The position numbers were made by a program, and so were the translations under genes. Positions 31,944-42,044 of a DNA stretch of 64,000 nt are shown here, one piece after another. Location of the stretch: assembly GCA_020248945.1 (NCBI GenBank), contig JADCGQ010000010.1, forward strand, positions 1 through 64,000. Reading direction: 5' to 3'. The notes under the pieces were generated by a model that did no database searches, was not told where the DNA came from, and saw only the letters and a program-made list of their open reading frames with translations. How positions within the stretch are numbered: position 1 is the stretch's first letter; every line of letters begins with the position of its first letter. Source of the stretch: Rubrivivax sp. (GTDB lineage: Bacteria; Pseudomonadota; Gammaproteobacteria; Burkholderiales; Burkholderiaceae_C).

Positions 31944-34900
31944 ATGAACGCCCCCCTAGCCCTGCCGACCCCCGCCGCCATCGCCGCGGACGCCGCCGCC
32001 CAGGCGGCCGACACCGACGCCGTGCGCCTGCGCGAGATTCCGTACAACTACACCTCGTTCTCCGACCGCGAGATCGTCATCCGCCTGCTCGGCCGCCGCG
32101 CCTGGGAGATCCTGCAGCAGCTGCGCGAAGAGCGCCGCACCGGCCGCAGCGCGCGCATGCTCTACGAGGTGCTGGGTGACATCTGGGTGGTGCAGCGCAA
32201 TCCCTACCTCGAAGACGACCTGCTCGAGAACCCGAAGCGCCGGCAGTTGCTGATCGACGCGCTGCAGCACCGGCTCGGCGAGGTCGGCAAGCGCCGCACG
32301 CCGGCCGACGACGCCGCGCGCGATGTGCTGGTGGGCGAGCTGCTCACCGCCGCCCGCGCCGCCGTCGACGCCTTTGCCGCACGCTTCCGCGAGGTGTGGG
32401 ACCTGCGCAAGGCCACTCGCCGTACGCTCGGCCGCGCCACCGCCAAGGACAACATCAAGTTCGACGGCCTGAGCCGCGTGAGCCATGTCACCGACGCCAC
32501 CGACTGGCGCGTCGAGTACCCCTTCGTCGTGCTCACGCCCGACACCGAGGCCGAGATGGCCGCGCTGGTGGCCGGCTGCGTGGAGCTGGGCCTGACGATC
32601 ATCCCGCGCGGCGGCGGCACCGGCTACACCGGCGGCGCCGTGCCGCTGACGTGGAAGAGCGCGGTCATCAACACCGAGAAGCTCGAGGCCATGAGCGAGG
32701 TCGAGATGGTCACGCTGCCGGGCTTGGCGCAGCCGGTGGCCACCGTCTACAGCGAAGCCGGCGTGGTGACGCAGCGCGTGGCCGATGCCGCCGAACGTGC
32801 GGGTTACGTTTTTGCGGTCGACCCGACCAGCGCCGAGGCCAGCTGCATCGGCGGCAACATCGCCATGAACGCCGGCGGCAAGAAGGCGGTGCTGTGGGGC
32901 ACGGCGCTCGACAACCTGGCGAGCTGGAAGATGGTCACGCCGCAGGCCACCTGGCTGGAGGTGGTGCGCCTGGACCACAACCTCGGCAAGATCCACGACG
33001 CGCCCATGGCCAGCTTCGAGTTGCGCCACTTCGACGCCACCGGCAAGAAGCTCGATCGCACCGAGCGCCTGGACATCCCCGGCAGCGTGTTCCGCAAGGA
33101 GGGCCTGGGCAAGGACGTGACGGACAAATTCCTCGCCGGCCTGCCGGGCATCCAGAAGGAAGGCTGTGACGGCCTGATCACCAGTGCGCGCTGGATCGTG
33201 CACAAGATGCCGGCGCACGTGCGCACGGTGTGCCTGGAGTTCTTCGGCAACGCCAAGGACGCGGTGCCGAGCATCGTCGAGATCAAGGACTACCTGTTCT
33301 CGCTGCAGGGCGAGGGGGTGCTGCTGGCGGGCCTGGAGCACCTCGACGACCGTTACCTCAAGGCCGTGGGCTACGCCACGAAGAGCAAGCGCCACGCGGG
33401 TTCGAACTCGCGCTCGGGTCTGCCGAAGATGGTGCTGATCGGCGACATCGTCGGCCACGACGACGCCGCGGTGGCGCGCGCCACCAGCGAGGTGGTGCGC
33501 ATCGCCAACTCGCGCTCGGGCGAGGGCTTCGTGGCCGTGAGCGCCGACGCGCGCAAGAAGTTCTGGCTCGACCGCAAGCGCACGGCGGCCATCGCCAAGC
33601 ACACCAACGCCTTCAAGATCAACGAAGACGTGGTGATCCCGCTGCCGCGCATGGGCGAGTACACCGAGGGCATCGAGCGCATCAACATCGAGCTCAGCCT
33701 GCGCAACAAGCTCGAACTGGCCGATGCGCTGACCACATTCTTCCGCCGTGGCCACCTGCCGCTGGGGCGTGGCGACGACGCCAGCGACATCCCCTCGGCC
33801 GAGCTGTTCGAAGACCGCGTGCAGCAGGCGCTGCAATTGCTCGCCGACGTGCGTGCCTTGTGGCAGCAGTGGCTCGACGGCCTCGACGTGCCGCAGCCCG
33901 GGCCGGATGGGCAGCCGGGCGAGACCTTCTTCGCGCAGATGCAGGACTGGCGGCTGCGCGCCAGCTGGAAGCAGCAGATCCTGAAGCCGCTGCAGGGCAT
34001 CTTCGCCGGCAGCGCCTTTGCGCCGCTGCTGGCCGAATGCCAGCGCATCCACGGCGAGGTGCTGCGCGGCCGCGTGTGGGTGGCGCTGCACATGCACGCC
34101 GGCGATGGCAACGTGCACACCAACATCCCCGTCAACAGCGACAACTACGCCATGCTGCAGACGGCCCACGAGGCCGTGGGCCGCATCATGGCGCTGGCGC
34201 GGCGCCTGGGCGGCGTGATCAGCGGCGAGCACGGCATCGGCATCACGAAGCTGGAGTTCCTCACCGACGAGGAACTGGCCTCGTTCGCCAGCTACAAGCA
34301 GCGCATCGATCCCGAGGGCCGCTTCAACAAGGGCAAGCTCTTGCGCGGCGCTATGCAGGGTGCCTGGTCGGCCGATCTGTCGGCCGCCTACACACCGAGC
34401 TTCGGGCTCATGGGCCACGAGTCGCTGATCATGCAGCAGAGCGACATCGGCGCCATCTCCGACAGCATCAAGGACTGCCTGCGCTGCGGCAAGTGCAAGC
34501 CGGTGTGCGCCACGCACGTGCCGCGCGCCAACCTGCTGTACAGCCCGCGCAACAAGATCCTCGCCACCAGTCTGCTGATCGAGGCTTTCCTCTACGAGGA
34601 GCAGACGCGCCGTGGCGTCAGCGTCAAGCACTGGGAAGACTTCGAGGACGTGGCCGACCACTGCACCGTGTGCCACAAGTGCGAGAGCCCGTGCCCGGTG
34701 AAGATCGACTTCGGCGACGTCACCATGAACATGCGCAACCTGTTGCGCAAGATGGGCCAGAAGAGCTTCCGGCCGGGCAACGCGGCCGCGATGATGTTCC
34801 TCAACGCCACCAACCCCGAAGCCATCAAGCTGATGCGCAAGGGCATGGTGGATGTCGGCTTCAAGGCGCAGCGTTTCCTCAACGGCCTGCTCAAGCCGGT

Positions 34901-35909
34901 GGCCAAGGCGCAGACGGCCAAGCCGCCGGCCACGCTGGGCGCCGCGCCGCTGAAGGAACAGGTCATCCACTTCATCAACAAGAAGATGCCGGGTGGCCTG
35001 CCCAAGCGCACGGCACGTGCGCTGCTGGACATCGAAGACCGCGACTACGTGCCCATCATCCGCAACCCGGCCACGACCACGGCCGACACGGAGGCGGTGT
35101 TCTACTTCCCCGGCTGCGGCTCGGAGCGCCTGTTCAGCCAGGTGGGCCTTGCGACACAGGCCATGCTGTGGCAGGCCGGCGTGCAGACGGTGTTGCCGCC
35201 CGGATACCTGTGCTGCGGCTATCCGCAGCGGGGCAGCGGACAGTTCGACAAGGCCGAGAAGATCATCACCGACAACCGGGTGCTGTTCCACCGCGTGGCC
35301 AACACGCTGAACTACCTCGACATCAAGACGGTGGTGGTGAGCTGCGGCACCTGCTTCGACCAGCTGCAGGGCTACGAGTTCGACCAGATCTTCCCCGGCT
35401 GCCGCATCGTCGACATCCACGAGTTCCTGCTCGAGAAGGGCATCACGCTCGAGAACCACACCGCCGGCTACCTGTACCACGACCCCTGCCACAGCCCGAT
35501 GAAGCAGCAGGAGCCGATGAAGACGGTGAAGGCGCTGATGGGCGACAACGTCATCAAGAACGAGCGCTGCTGCGGGGAAAGCGGCACACTGGGCGTGACG
35601 CGGCCCGACATCAGCACGCAGGTGCGCTTCCGCAAGGAAGAAGAGCTGCGAAAAGGCGAACTCGCGCTGCGCGAACGCATGGCCCAGTTGCCCGACGTCA
35701 GCGATGCGGCCAAGGCCAACGTCAAGATCCTCACCAGCTGCCCAAGCTGCCTGCAGGGCCTGAAGCGCTATGAAGACGACATGACGAACGGCCTGCTCGA
35801 GGCCGATTACATCGTCGTCGAGATGGCGCGCGTGATGCTCGGTGAGGACTGGCTTCAGGCTTACGTCAGCAGGGCCAATGCCGGCGGCATCGAGCGCGTG
35901 CTGGTTTAA
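31944..35909 (+). CDS. DUF3683/FAD-linked oxidase/iron-sulfur oxidoreductase (D-lactate dehydrogenase-like)
   Basis: A very large redox protein (1321 residues from [10 protein letters not shown]). Domains in order: DUF3683 (about 30-165, [20 protein letters not shown]); FAD-binding PCMH domain (about 190-370, [19 protein letters not shown] and [20 protein letters not shown]); FAD-oxidase C-terminal domain (to about 800, [15 protein letters not shown] and [11 protein letters not shown]). A two-cluster ferredoxin-type segment near 845-920 has [11 protein letters not shown] and [12 protein letters not shown]. Two CCG-type segments follow near 1090 ([11 protein letters not shown]) and 1210 (CCGESGTLG). 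Such proteins oxidise a 2-hydroxyacid such as lactate or glycolate and pass electrons to the membrane; the substrate here is unknown. Confidence 0.9.
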   Translation: MNAPLALPTPAAIAADAAAQAADTDAVRLREIPYNYTSFSDREIVIRLLGRRAWEILQQLREERRTGRSARMLYEVLGDIWVVQRNPYLEDDLLENPKRRQLLIDALQHRLGEVGKRRTPADDAARDVLVGELLTAARAAVDAFAARFREVWDLRKATRRTLGRATAKDNIKFDGLSRVSHVTDATDWRVEYPFVVLTPDTEAEMAALVAGCVELGLTIIPRGGGTGYTGGAVPLTWKSAVINTEKLEAMSEVEMVTLPGLAQPVATVYSEAGVVTQRVADAAERAGYVFAVDPTSAEASCIGGNIAMNAGGKKAVLWGTALDNLASWKMVTPQATWLEVVRLDHNLGKIHDAPMASFELRHFDATGKKLDRTERLDIPGSVFRKEGLGKDVTDKFLAGLPGIQKEGCDGLITSARWIVHKMPAHVRTVCLEFFGNAKDAVPSIVEIKDYLFSLQGEGVLLAGLEHLDDRYLKAVGYATKSKRHAGSNSRSGLPKMVLIGDIVGHDDAAVARATSEVVRIANSRSGEGFVAVSADARKKFWLDRKRTAAIAKHTNAFKINEDVVIPLPRMGEYTEGIERINIELSLRNKLELADALTTFFRRGHLPLGRGDDASDIPSAELFEDRVQQALQLLADVRALWQQWLDGLDVPQPGPDGQPGETFFAQMQDWRLRASWKQQILKPLQGIFAGSAFAPLLAECQRIHGEVLRGRVWVALHMHAGDGNVHTNIPVNSDNYAMLQTAHEAVGRIMALARRLGGVISGEHGIGITKLEFLTDEELASFASYKQRIDPEGRFNKGKLLRGAMQGAWSADLSAAYTPSFGLMGHESLIMQQSDIGAISDSIKDCLRCGKCKPVCATHVPRANLLYSPRNKILATSLLIEAFLYEEQTRRGVSVKHWEDFEDVADHCTVCHKCESPCPVKIDFGDVTMNMRNLLRKMGQKSFRPGNAAAMMFLNATNPEAIKLMRKGMVDVGFKAQRFLNGLLKPVAKAQTAKPPATLGAAPLKEQVIHFINKKMPGGLPKRTARALLDIEDRDYVPIIRNPATTTADTEAVFYFPGCGSERLFSQVGLATQAMLWQAGVQTVLPPGYLCCGYPQRGSGQFDKAEKIITDNRVLFHRVANTLNYLDIKTVVVSCGTCFDQLQGYEFDQIFPGCRIVDIHEFLLEKGITLENHTAGYLYHDPCHSPMKQQEPMKTVKALMGDNVIKNERCCGESGTLGVTRPDISTQVRFRKEEELRKGELALRERMAQLPDVSDAAKANVKILTSCPSCLQGLKRYEDDMTNGLLEADYIVVEMARVMLGEDWLQAYVSRANAGGIERVLV

Positions 35910-35916
35910 TCGAGGC

Positions 35917-36330
35917 ATGCAGTACGAGGCCGTTCCTTCGGTAAGTCCCATCGCCCTCACCGTGCATCAGGCCTCGCGCGTGCTGGAGGTGGCCTTCGAC
36001 GACGGCGCCTCGTTCCGCATCCCCTTCGAATTGATGCGCGTGTACTCGCCGTCGGCCGAAGTGCAGGGGCACGGCCCGGGGCAGGAGGTGCTGCAGAGCG
36101 GCAAGCGCGCGGTCGGCATCGTCGCCATCGAGCCTGTGGGCCATTACGGCGTGCAGCCGCGCTTTTCTGACGGGCACGAAAGCGGCATCTTCACCTGGGC
36201 CTACCTGTACCGCCTCGGCCGCGACGAGGCCAGCCTGTGGCGCCAGTACGAAGACCGCCTGGCCGCCGCCGGCCGCCACCGCGACGCGCCCATGCCCCTG
36301 GCCGCGGCCGGCGGCTGCAGCACCCACTGA
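35917..36330 (+). CDS. DUF971 family protein (gamma-butyrobetaine hydroxylase-like N-terminal domain)
   Basis: A 137-residue protein starting MQYEAVPSVSPIAL, seven bases after the preceding stop. It matches the DUF971 domain: LEVAFDDGASFRIPFELMRV, VGIVAIEPVGHYGVQPRFSD and GIFTWAYLYRLG. The domain can bind metal in some homologues, and a role in Fe-S cluster work has been suggested for relatives; no function is assigned. It precedes ubiE by 19 bases, a common pairing in Burkholderiales. Confidence 0.88.
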   Translation: MQYEAVPSVSPIALTVHQASRVLEVAFDDGASFRIPFELMRVYSPSAEVQGHGPGQEVLQSGKRAVGIVAIEPVGHYGVQPRFSDGHESGIFTWAYLYRLGRDEASLWRQYEDRLAAAGRHRDAPMPLAAAGGCSTH

Positions 36331-36349
36331 GATCTGACCCGAGGCCGCC

Positions 36350-37093
36350 ATGGCGCAGACGCATTTCGGCTACCAGACGGTCGACGAGGCCGACAAGGCC
36401 AGCCGCGTGCGCGGCGTGTTCGACAGCGTCGCCACACGCTACGACGTCATGAATGACGTGCTGTCGTTCGGCCTGCACCGCGCCTGGAAGGCGTTCACGG
36501 TGGCGGTGGCCGACGTGCGGCCCGGCATGCAGGTGCTCGACATCGCCGGCGGCACCGGCGACCTGGCCCGCGCCTTTGCCCGTCGCGCCGGCCCCAGCGG
36601 GCGCGTCGTGCTCACCGACATCAACCAGGCCATGCTGGCCGTCGGCCGCGACCGGCTGCTCGACGAAGGCCTGGCCCTGCCCACCGCCGTGTGCGACGCC
36701 GAGCACCTGCCGTTTCCCACCGGCATGGCCACGGCCGGCTTCGACCTGGTCAGCGTCGCCTTCGGCCTGCGCAACATGACGCACAAAGAAGCAGCGCTGG
36801 CCGAAATGGCCCGTGTGCTCAAGCCGGGCGGCCGCCTGCTGGTGCTGGAGTTCTCCAAGCCCGCACCGCTGCTGCAGAAGCCCTACGACTGGTACTCCTT
36901 CGGCTTCATGCCGCTGATGGGCAAGCTCGTGGCCGGCGACGCCGACAGCTACCGCTACCTCGCCGAAAGCATCCGCATGCACCCCGACCCAGCCACGCTG
37001 AAGGCGATGATGGTCACAGCGGGCTTCGGCCATGTCGACGTGCACCGCCTGGCTGGCGGCATCGTGGCGCTGCACGTGGGGATCAAGTGCTGA
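36350..37093 (+). CDS. ubiE: Ubiquinone/menaquinone C-methyltransferase UbiE
   Basis: S-adenosylmethionine-dependent C-methyltransferase of ubiquinone synthesis, 247 residues. Signatures are [20 protein letters not shown] near the N-terminus, the SAM motif [36 protein letters not shown], and the end [12 protein letters not shown]. It is complete. Its last codons contain the GTG start of the next gene, giving a seven-base overlap (37087-37093). Confidence 0.97.
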   Translation: MAQTHFGYQTVDEADKASRVRGVFDSVATRYDVMNDVLSFGLHRAWKAFTVAVADVRPGMQVLDIAGGTGDLARAFARRAGPSGRVVLTDINQAMLAVGRDRLLDEGLALPTAVCDAEHLPFPTGMATAGFDLVSVAFGLRNMTHKEAALAEMARVLKPGGRLLVLEFSKPAPLLQKPYDWYSFGFMPLMGKLVAGDADSYRYLAESIRMHPDPATLKAMMVTAGFGHVDVHRLAGGIVALHVGIKC

Positions 37094-37533
37094 GGCGGCT
37101 GCGCCGGCGCGTGATCGCGGCGCGCACGGCCGCCCGGGCCTGGCGCTCCACGCGGCGGGTGCGTCGCACGCCCGGCGTGCCCGAGTTCCTGCAGGTGGCC
37201 CGCCAGAGCTTTCTGGAGCTGCAAGCCGCCTGGGACCGCGCCGATTGGCGGGCACTGCAGCAGTTGGCCACCGAGCCGCTGCTCGAAGACCTGCGCGAGC
37301 AGCACGCGATGCGCGGCCCCGGCCCCAACCGCACCGAGGTGGTGGAGTTGCACGCCGAGTTGCTGTCGCTCGAAGAGCTGCGCGAGGCCTTCGTGGCCAG
37401 CGTCGAGTTCCGCGGCCTGATCCGCGAACACGACGATGCCGCTGCCGAGCCGTTTCGCGAACTCTGGCTGCTGGCCAACGTCAAGGCCGCCAACCGCGGC
37501 TGGAAGCTCGCCCGGGTGCAGGCCCTGGCCTGA
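37087..37533 (+). CDS. Short Tim44-like domain protein, probably N-terminally truncated
   Basis: A frame of 148 residues from GTG 37087 encodes a Tim44-like (TIM44/MRP-L45) domain: [40 protein letters not shown] and [20 protein letters not shown]. The first 30 residues are Arg-rich and look unlike the usual N-terminus of the Burkholderiales protein, which I recall as over 300 residues with a signal/TM segment and Gly-rich linker. That part is absent; the upstream frame lies inside ubiE. It may be a remnant or a short cytosolic variant. The precise start is uncertain. Confidence 0.7.
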   Translation: MLRRLRRRVIAARTAARAWRSTRRVRRTPGVPEFLQVARQSFLELQAAWDRADWRALQQLATEPLLEDLREQHAMRGPGPNRTEVVELHAELLSLEELREAFVASVEFRGLIREHDDAAAEPFRELWLLANVKAANRGWKLARVQALA

Positions 37534-37668
37534 ACACGCCCGAGCGCGAACAACGAGGCGACTTCCACCCGGGCTGCGGGGGGTTGACGGGCATCTGAGC
37601 GTCATCGAGCGACGGGTAAACTCCGGCGCTTCGCCCGGGTCGAGACTGCGGCCCACAGGAACCCTGCC

Positions 37669-38625
37669 ATGACGCTGTTGTTCTCCGCCGCCGCCCGCCG
37701 TCGCGGCCCCCGGTTGGCGCTGGCCCTGGTGGCCACGGCCGTGCTGCTTTCCGCCTGTGGCGAAAAGAAGGACGCCGCAGCCAGCCAGACCGCCGCCAAG
37801 GTCAACAAGGACGAAGTCACCGTCCACCAGATCAACTTCGTGTTGCAGCAGCAGCGCAACCTGCGGCCCGAGCAGGCCGAGGCCGCCAGCAAGCAGGTGC
37901 TCGAGCGCCTCATCGATCAGCAGCTGGCGCTGCAGAAGGCCGAAGAGACCAAGGTCGACCGCGACCCGCGCGTGATGCAGCAGCTCGAGGCGGCCCGCCG
38001 CGAGGTGATCGCCCGTGCCTACCTCGAGAAGGTCGGCGAGGCGGCTCCCAAGCCCACGCCCGAAGAGATCAAGAAGTACTACGACGAGAAGCCTGCCCTG
38101 TTCAGCCAGCGGCGCATCTACCAGATCCAGGAAATCGGCGTCGAGGCTCCGGCCGACCGCCTGCCCGAGCTGCGCGCGAAGCTCGCCGCGGCCAAGAACA
38201 TCAACGAGTTCGTCGAGTACCTCAAGGCCTCGGGCCTGCGCTTCTCGGGCAACCAGGCAGTGCGGGCGGCCGAGCAACTGCCGCTGAACTCCCTGGAGGC
38301 CTTGGCGAAGATGCAGGACGGCCAGGCCATGGTCGTGCCCACGCCCACCGGCGCACAGGTGGTGGTGCTGGCCGGCTCGCGCATGCAGCCCGTCACCGAA
38401 GAGCAGGCACGGCCGGCGATCGAGCAGTTCCTCGTCAACGAGCGCCGACGCAAGCTGGTCGAAGACGACCTGAAGGCGATGCGCACGGCGGCCAAGATCG
38501 AGTACGTCGGCAAGTTCGCCGAGGGCGCGCCCGCGGCCGGTGGCGCCGCAGCCCCGGCAGCGCCGGCGCCGGCCAGCGGTGCCCTCAGCAGTACCGACAT
38601 CACCAAGGGCCTGGGGCTCAAGTGA
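37669..38625 (+). CDS. epsD: EpsD family peptidyl-prolyl cis-trans isomerase lipoprotein
   Basis: A 318-residue envelope protein of the EpsD family found in exosortase-B exopolysaccharide loci. The N-terminal signal (residues 14-29) ends in LLSAC, a lipobox, so it is likely a lipoprotein. The SurA-like N-domain (about 45-120) has LLQQQRNLRPEQ-type helices, and the parvulin-like domain (about 135-255) has KYYDEKPALFSQRRIYQIQE. It probably helps fold secreted or outer-membrane parts of the export system. An AGGA site precedes the ATG. Its stop overlaps the GTG of epsE. Confidence 0.9.
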   Translation: MTLLFSAAARRRGPRLALALVATAVLLSACGEKKDAAASQTAAKVNKDEVTVHQINFVLQQQRNLRPEQAEAASKQVLERLIDQQLALQKAEETKVDRDPRVMQQLEAARREVIARAYLEKVGEAAPKPTPEEIKKYYDEKPALFSQRRIYQIQEIGVEAPADRLPELRAKLAAAKNINEFVEYLKASGLRFSGNQAVRAAEQLPLNSLEALAKMQDGQAMVVPTPTGAQVVVLAGSRMQPVTEEQARPAIEQFLVNERRRKLVEDDLKAMRTAAKIEYVGKFAEGAPAAGGAAAPAAPAPASGALSSTDITKGLGLK

Positions 38626-39464
38626 GGCCGCTGATCAGGGGCTTTGCAGCGGCCGCCATCGCCTTGGCGACCTTGGCCGGCACGACGGCCGTGTCGGCGC
38701 AGGCCAGCGCGGCGGCACCGGTGCGCGCAGCGCCCGCCGCCGAGTACCGGCTCGGCGCAGGCGACGTGGTGCGCATCACGGTGTTCCAGAACCCCGAGCT
38801 CACGCTGGAGTCGCGGCTCACCGAAGGCGGACAGATCTCGTTCCCGCTGCTGGGGGCCGTCCGCCTGGGAGGGCTGTCGGTGACCGAGGCCGAGAAGGTG
38901 CTGGTCGACGGCCTGACCAAAGGCAACTTTCTGCGCAACCCGCAGGTCACGATCATCGTGCTGCAGGTGCGCGGCAGCCAGGCCAACTTGCTGGGGCAGT
39001 TCAACCGCCCGGGCCGCTATCCCCTTGAAATGGCCGAGACCAAGCTGAGCGACCTCGTCGCGCTGGCCGGTGGCGTGGCCCCGGGGGGTGCCGATGTCAT
39101 CGTGATCACCGGGCTGCGCAACGGCCAGGCTTTCCGCGAAGAAGTCGACCTGCCAGCACTGTTCGGCCCCGGCGGCCAGACTCGCGACATCGTCGTGAAG
39201 AACGGTGACGCGATCTGGGTCGACCGCCAGCCGATCGTCTACATCTACGGCGAGGTCCAGCGCCCGGGGCCGATGCGCCTGGAGCGTGGGCTCACGCTGC
39301 TGCAGGCCCTGGCCACAGGCGGGGGCCTCACGCCGCGCGGCACCGAAAAGGGCATCCGCGTGCACCGCAAGTCGGCCGACGGCCAGGTCGAGGTGTCGCA
39401 ACCGGCGATGACCGACCTTCTTCGCGAAGGCGACGTCGTCTTTGTCCGTGAAAGTCTCTTCTAG
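38622..39464 (+). CDS. epsE: Polysaccharide export protein EpsE (Wza-like)
   Basis: A 280-residue polysaccharide export protein of the periplasm/outer membrane. The GTG start overlaps the epsD stop (GTGA). A signal peptide (to about residue 26) precedes the poly-export domain AEYRLGAGDVVRITVFQNPE and two SLBB-type domains (VRGSQANLLGQFNRPGRYPL and PIVYIYGEVQRPGPMRLERG). No lipobox Cys is seen, unlike Wza. It would form the exit path with EpsF and EpsL. Confidence 0.93.
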   Translation: MRPLIRGFAAAAIALATLAGTTAVSAQASAAAPVRAAPAAEYRLGAGDVVRITVFQNPELTLESRLTEGGQISFPLLGAVRLGGLSVTEAEKVLVDGLTKGNFLRNPQVTIIVLQVRGSQANLLGQFNRPGRYPLEMAETKLSDLVALAGGVAPGGADVIVITGLRNGQAFREEVDLPALFGPGGQTRDIVVKNGDAIWVDRQPIVYIYGEVQRPGPMRLERGLTLLQALATGGGLTPRGTEKGIRVHRKSADGQVEVSQPAMTDLLREGDVVFVRESLF

Positions 39465-39491
39465 CCAGGCCCAGCGGCCGGCCCCATCGCC

Positions 39492-40940
39492 ATGACCTTC
39501 GGGCAGTTCCTTTCCATCCTTCGGGCGCGCTGGTGGCTGGCCTTGGCCATCCTGGTCGTCACCGTGCTGCTGACCGCGGTCGTGAGCCTGTCGCTGACCA
39601 AGCAGTACAAGGCCACGGCCAGTGTCGTCGTCGACTTCAAGCCCGATCCGGTGAGCGCCGTGCTCTACGGCGGCGGCGGCTCGCCGGCGCAGATGGCCAC
39701 GCAGGTGGACATCATCAAGAGCGACCGCGTGGCCGAGCGCGTGGTTCGCAACCTCAAGCTCAACGAGAACCCGCAGGTGCGCCAGCAGTGGCAAGACGAT
39801 GCCGGTGGCCGCGGCACCATCGAAAGCTGGCTTGGCTCGGTGTTCCAGCGCAGCATGGAAGTCGAGCCCTCGCGCGAGAGCGGCGTGATCGTCATCACCT
39901 ACCGCGCCGCCGACCCGCGCTTCGCGGCCGCGCTGGCCAACGCCTTCGTGCAGGCCTACATCGACACCACGCTGGAGTTGCGCGTCGACCCGGCGCGCAA
40001 CTACCAGTCCTTCTTCGAGAACCGTTCGAAGGAAGCCCGCGACAAGCTCGAAGCCGCGCAAAGCCGCGTCTCCGCCTTCCAGGCCCAGAAGGGCATCATC
40101 GCCACCGACGAGCGGCTCGACATCGAGAGCGCACGCCTGTCGGAGCTCTCGTCACAGTTCACCGCGCTGCAGGCCATCAGCGCCGAGAGCGGCAGCCGCG
40201 AGCGCCAGGCCCAGGGTGCGCAGGGCGACCGCCTGCCCGAGGTGCTGGGCAACCCCATCGTCGGCTCCTTGAAGGCCGACATCAACCGCGGTGAAGCGGC
40301 CATCCAGCAGCTCACCACGCGGCTCGGCGACAACCACCCCCAGGTGGTCGAGGCCCGGGCCAGCATCGCCGAGTTGCGCCAGCGCCTGGTGGCCGAAACC
40401 GTCAAGGCCACGGGCAGCGTGGCGCTGTCGAACAACATCAACCGCCAGCGCATGGCCGAGGTCAAGGCCTCGCTCGACGCCCAGCGCGACAAAGTGCTGC
40501 GCATGAAGGTCGTGCGCGACGAAGGCCTGGTGCTGGTGCGCGAGGTCGAGAACGCGCAGCGCACCTACGACGCCATCCTGGCGCGGCTGACGCAGTCCAG
40601 CCTCGAAGGCCAGTCGACGCAGAGCAACGTGAACCAGCTGACCACGGCCGTGCCGCCGGTGGAGCCGGCGACGCCGCGCGTGCTGCTCAACGTCATCCTG
40701 TCATTCGTCATCGGCATCCTTCTGGCTGTGGCTGTCGTCTTGCTCCTCGAACTTCGAAACCGGCGCGTGCGGTCCATCGCCGACATCGTGGCAGCGCTCG
40801 ACCTGCCGGTGATCGCGGTGATGCCGGGCACTGGCGCCGCGGCGCGCCTGGCCGATCGCCGCATGACCTCGTTGCAGCAGCGGCTGCTGGCCCCGCTGCC
40901 CGCCCCAGGCGGCGCGGCTTCGGCCGGAAAGGGGGCGTGA
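39492..40940 (+). CDS. epsF: Polysaccharide chain length determinant EpsF (Wzz-like)
   Basis: Inner-membrane polysaccharide co-polymerase of 482 residues. TM1 lies at about 14-36 (WWLALAILVVTVLLTAVVSL) and TM2 at about 400-425 (LLNVILSFVIGILLAVAVVL). A long periplasmic coiled-coil region (about 175-360) lies between them, containing EARDKLEAAQSRVSAFQAQK. The proline-rich segment before TM2 reads VPPVEPATPRV. It controls polymer length and links to EpsE. It has no kinase domain; the partner EpsG follows with a one-base overlap. Confidence 0.93.
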   Translation: MTFGQFLSILRARWWLALAILVVTVLLTAVVSLSLTKQYKATASVVVDFKPDPVSAVLYGGGGSPAQMATQVDIIKSDRVAERVVRNLKLNENPQVRQQWQDDAGGRGTIESWLGSVFQRSMEVEPSRESGVIVITYRAADPRFAAALANAFVQAYIDTTLELRVDPARNYQSFFENRSKEARDKLEAAQSRVSAFQAQKGIIATDERLDIESARLSELSSQFTALQAISAESGSRERQAQGAQGDRLPEVLGNPIVGSLKADINRGEAAIQQLTTRLGDNHPQVVEARASIAELRQRLVAETVKATGSVALSNNINRQRMAEVKASLDAQRDKVLRMKVVRDEGLVLVREVENAQRTYDAILARLTQSSLEGQSTQSNVNQLTTAVPPVEPATPRVLLNVILSFVIGILLAVAVVLLLELRNRRVRSIADIVAALDLPVIAVMPGTGAAARLADRRMTSLQQRLLAPLPAPGGAASAGKGA

Positions 40941-41869
40941 TGGCGCGGTTCCGTGATGACGACGAGAAGAGCCCCGAGGTGGTCGAGGCGCTGCACGAGG
41001 CCGTCGACGCCGGTTCGGTGGCCGCCGGCGACCGCGCCAGCGGCAGCATCGGCGACTTCCTCGCCGTGCTGCGTGACCTCAAGCCCGAGCAGGTCGAGCG
41101 TATCCTCGCCTACCAGCGCGACAAGGGCGTCCGCTTCGGCGAAGCCGCCGTGGCGCTGGGCCTGGCCAGCCGCGACGACGTGCTGGCCGCCCTGTCGCAG
41201 CAGTTCGACTACCCGGTGGCGACGGGCGAGACCCAACGCCTGGGCAGCGAACTCATCACGCTGACCGATCCGTTCGGCACGCGCGCCGAGCACTTCCGCT
41301 CCTTGCGCTCGCAGCTGATGATGCGCGTGTTCGCCGGTGCGGGCCCGCACCCGGCGCTGGCCGTCATCAGCCCCGACGTCGCCGACGGCCGCAGCTTCTG
41401 CGTGGCCAACCTGGCCGTTGTGCTGGCGCAGCTGGGCGGGCGCACGCTGCTGGTTGATGCCGACCTGCGCGGCCCACGCCAGCACGAGATCTTCCAGCTC
41501 GACAACCGCTCGGGCCTGTCGAGCATCCTGTCGGGCCGCTCCGACCAGGGCGCCATCCAGCCCATCGCCGCCGTGCCCAGCCTGTTCGTGCTGACCGCGG
41601 GGACCACGCCGCCGAACCCGCTCGAACTCGTCGAGCGCGCCAGCTTCGGCCTGCTGATGCGCGAGCTCACGGCCAAGTTCGATCACGTCGTCATCGACAC
41701 ACCGGCTGCGGCCCACGGCGCCGACGCCAGCGTCATCGCGGCCCGCTCCGGCGCCGCGCTGATCGTGGCGCGCAAGGACAAGAGCCGTTTCGCGACGCTG
41801 CAGGAACTGGTCGCCAGCTTTGCCGGCACGCCCGCGCAACTGGCCGGCGTGGTCTACAACGAAGCCTGA
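40940..41869 (+). CDS. epsG: Chain-length-determinant-associated tyrosine kinase-like protein EpsG
   Basis: A 309-residue ParA/BY-kinase-like protein from ATG 40940 (the GTG one codon earlier is also possible). The N-terminal region (about 35-100) resembles the GspE/MshEN-type domain seen in EpsG (RILAYQRDKGVRFGEAAVAL). The ATPase part has a degenerate Walker A, SPDVADGRSFCVANLAV at 144-160, with no Lys; Walker A-prime/B is LLVDADLRGPRQHEIF. VIDTPAAAHGADAS follows. There is no terminal Tyr cluster. Kinase activity is uncertain (see findings). Confidence 0.88.
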   Translation: MARFRDDDEKSPEVVEALHEAVDAGSVAAGDRASGSIGDFLAVLRDLKPEQVERILAYQRDKGVRFGEAAVALGLASRDDVLAALSQQFDYPVATGETQRLGSELITLTDPFGTRAEHFRSLRSQLMMRVFAGAGPHPALAVISPDVADGRSFCVANLAVVLAQLGGRTLLVDADLRGPRQHEIFQLDNRSGLSSILSGRSDQGAIQPIAAVPSLFVLTAGTTPPNPLELVERASFGLLMRELTAKFDHVVIDTPAAAHGADASVIAARSGAALIVARKDKSRFATLQELVASFAGTPAQLAGVVYNEA

Positions 41870-41900
41870 ACATGAGCCCCCAAGCTCGCTGTCGCCCCAC

Positions 41901-42008
41901 GCACGGCCAGAGGCCGTGCCGTTCGGGCCGTCCAAGCCGGCGTAGGCCGGCTTGGAGCCGCGGTCCTCACCCCCCCGAGGGGGCCGCTCCGCAACGGCCC
42001 GGCGGAGC
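41901..42008. repeat. Intergenic hairpin-rich repeat between epsG and xrtB
   Basis: Three inverted repeats lie in a row: GCACGGCC (41901-41908) with GGCCGTGC (41912-41919); TCCAAGCCGGC (41931-41941) with GCCGGCTTGGA (41946-41956) around GTAG; and GCTCCGC (41986-41992) with GCGGAGC (42002-42008). CCCCCCGAGGGGG lies between the last two. The layout resembles BIME-like elements of Rubrivivax-type genomes. It may stabilise or attenuate the eps transcript. Confidence 0.7.
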
Positions 42009-42044
42009 CGGATCCGTGCGGAGGGCTTGACCAGGTTGCCTGCC

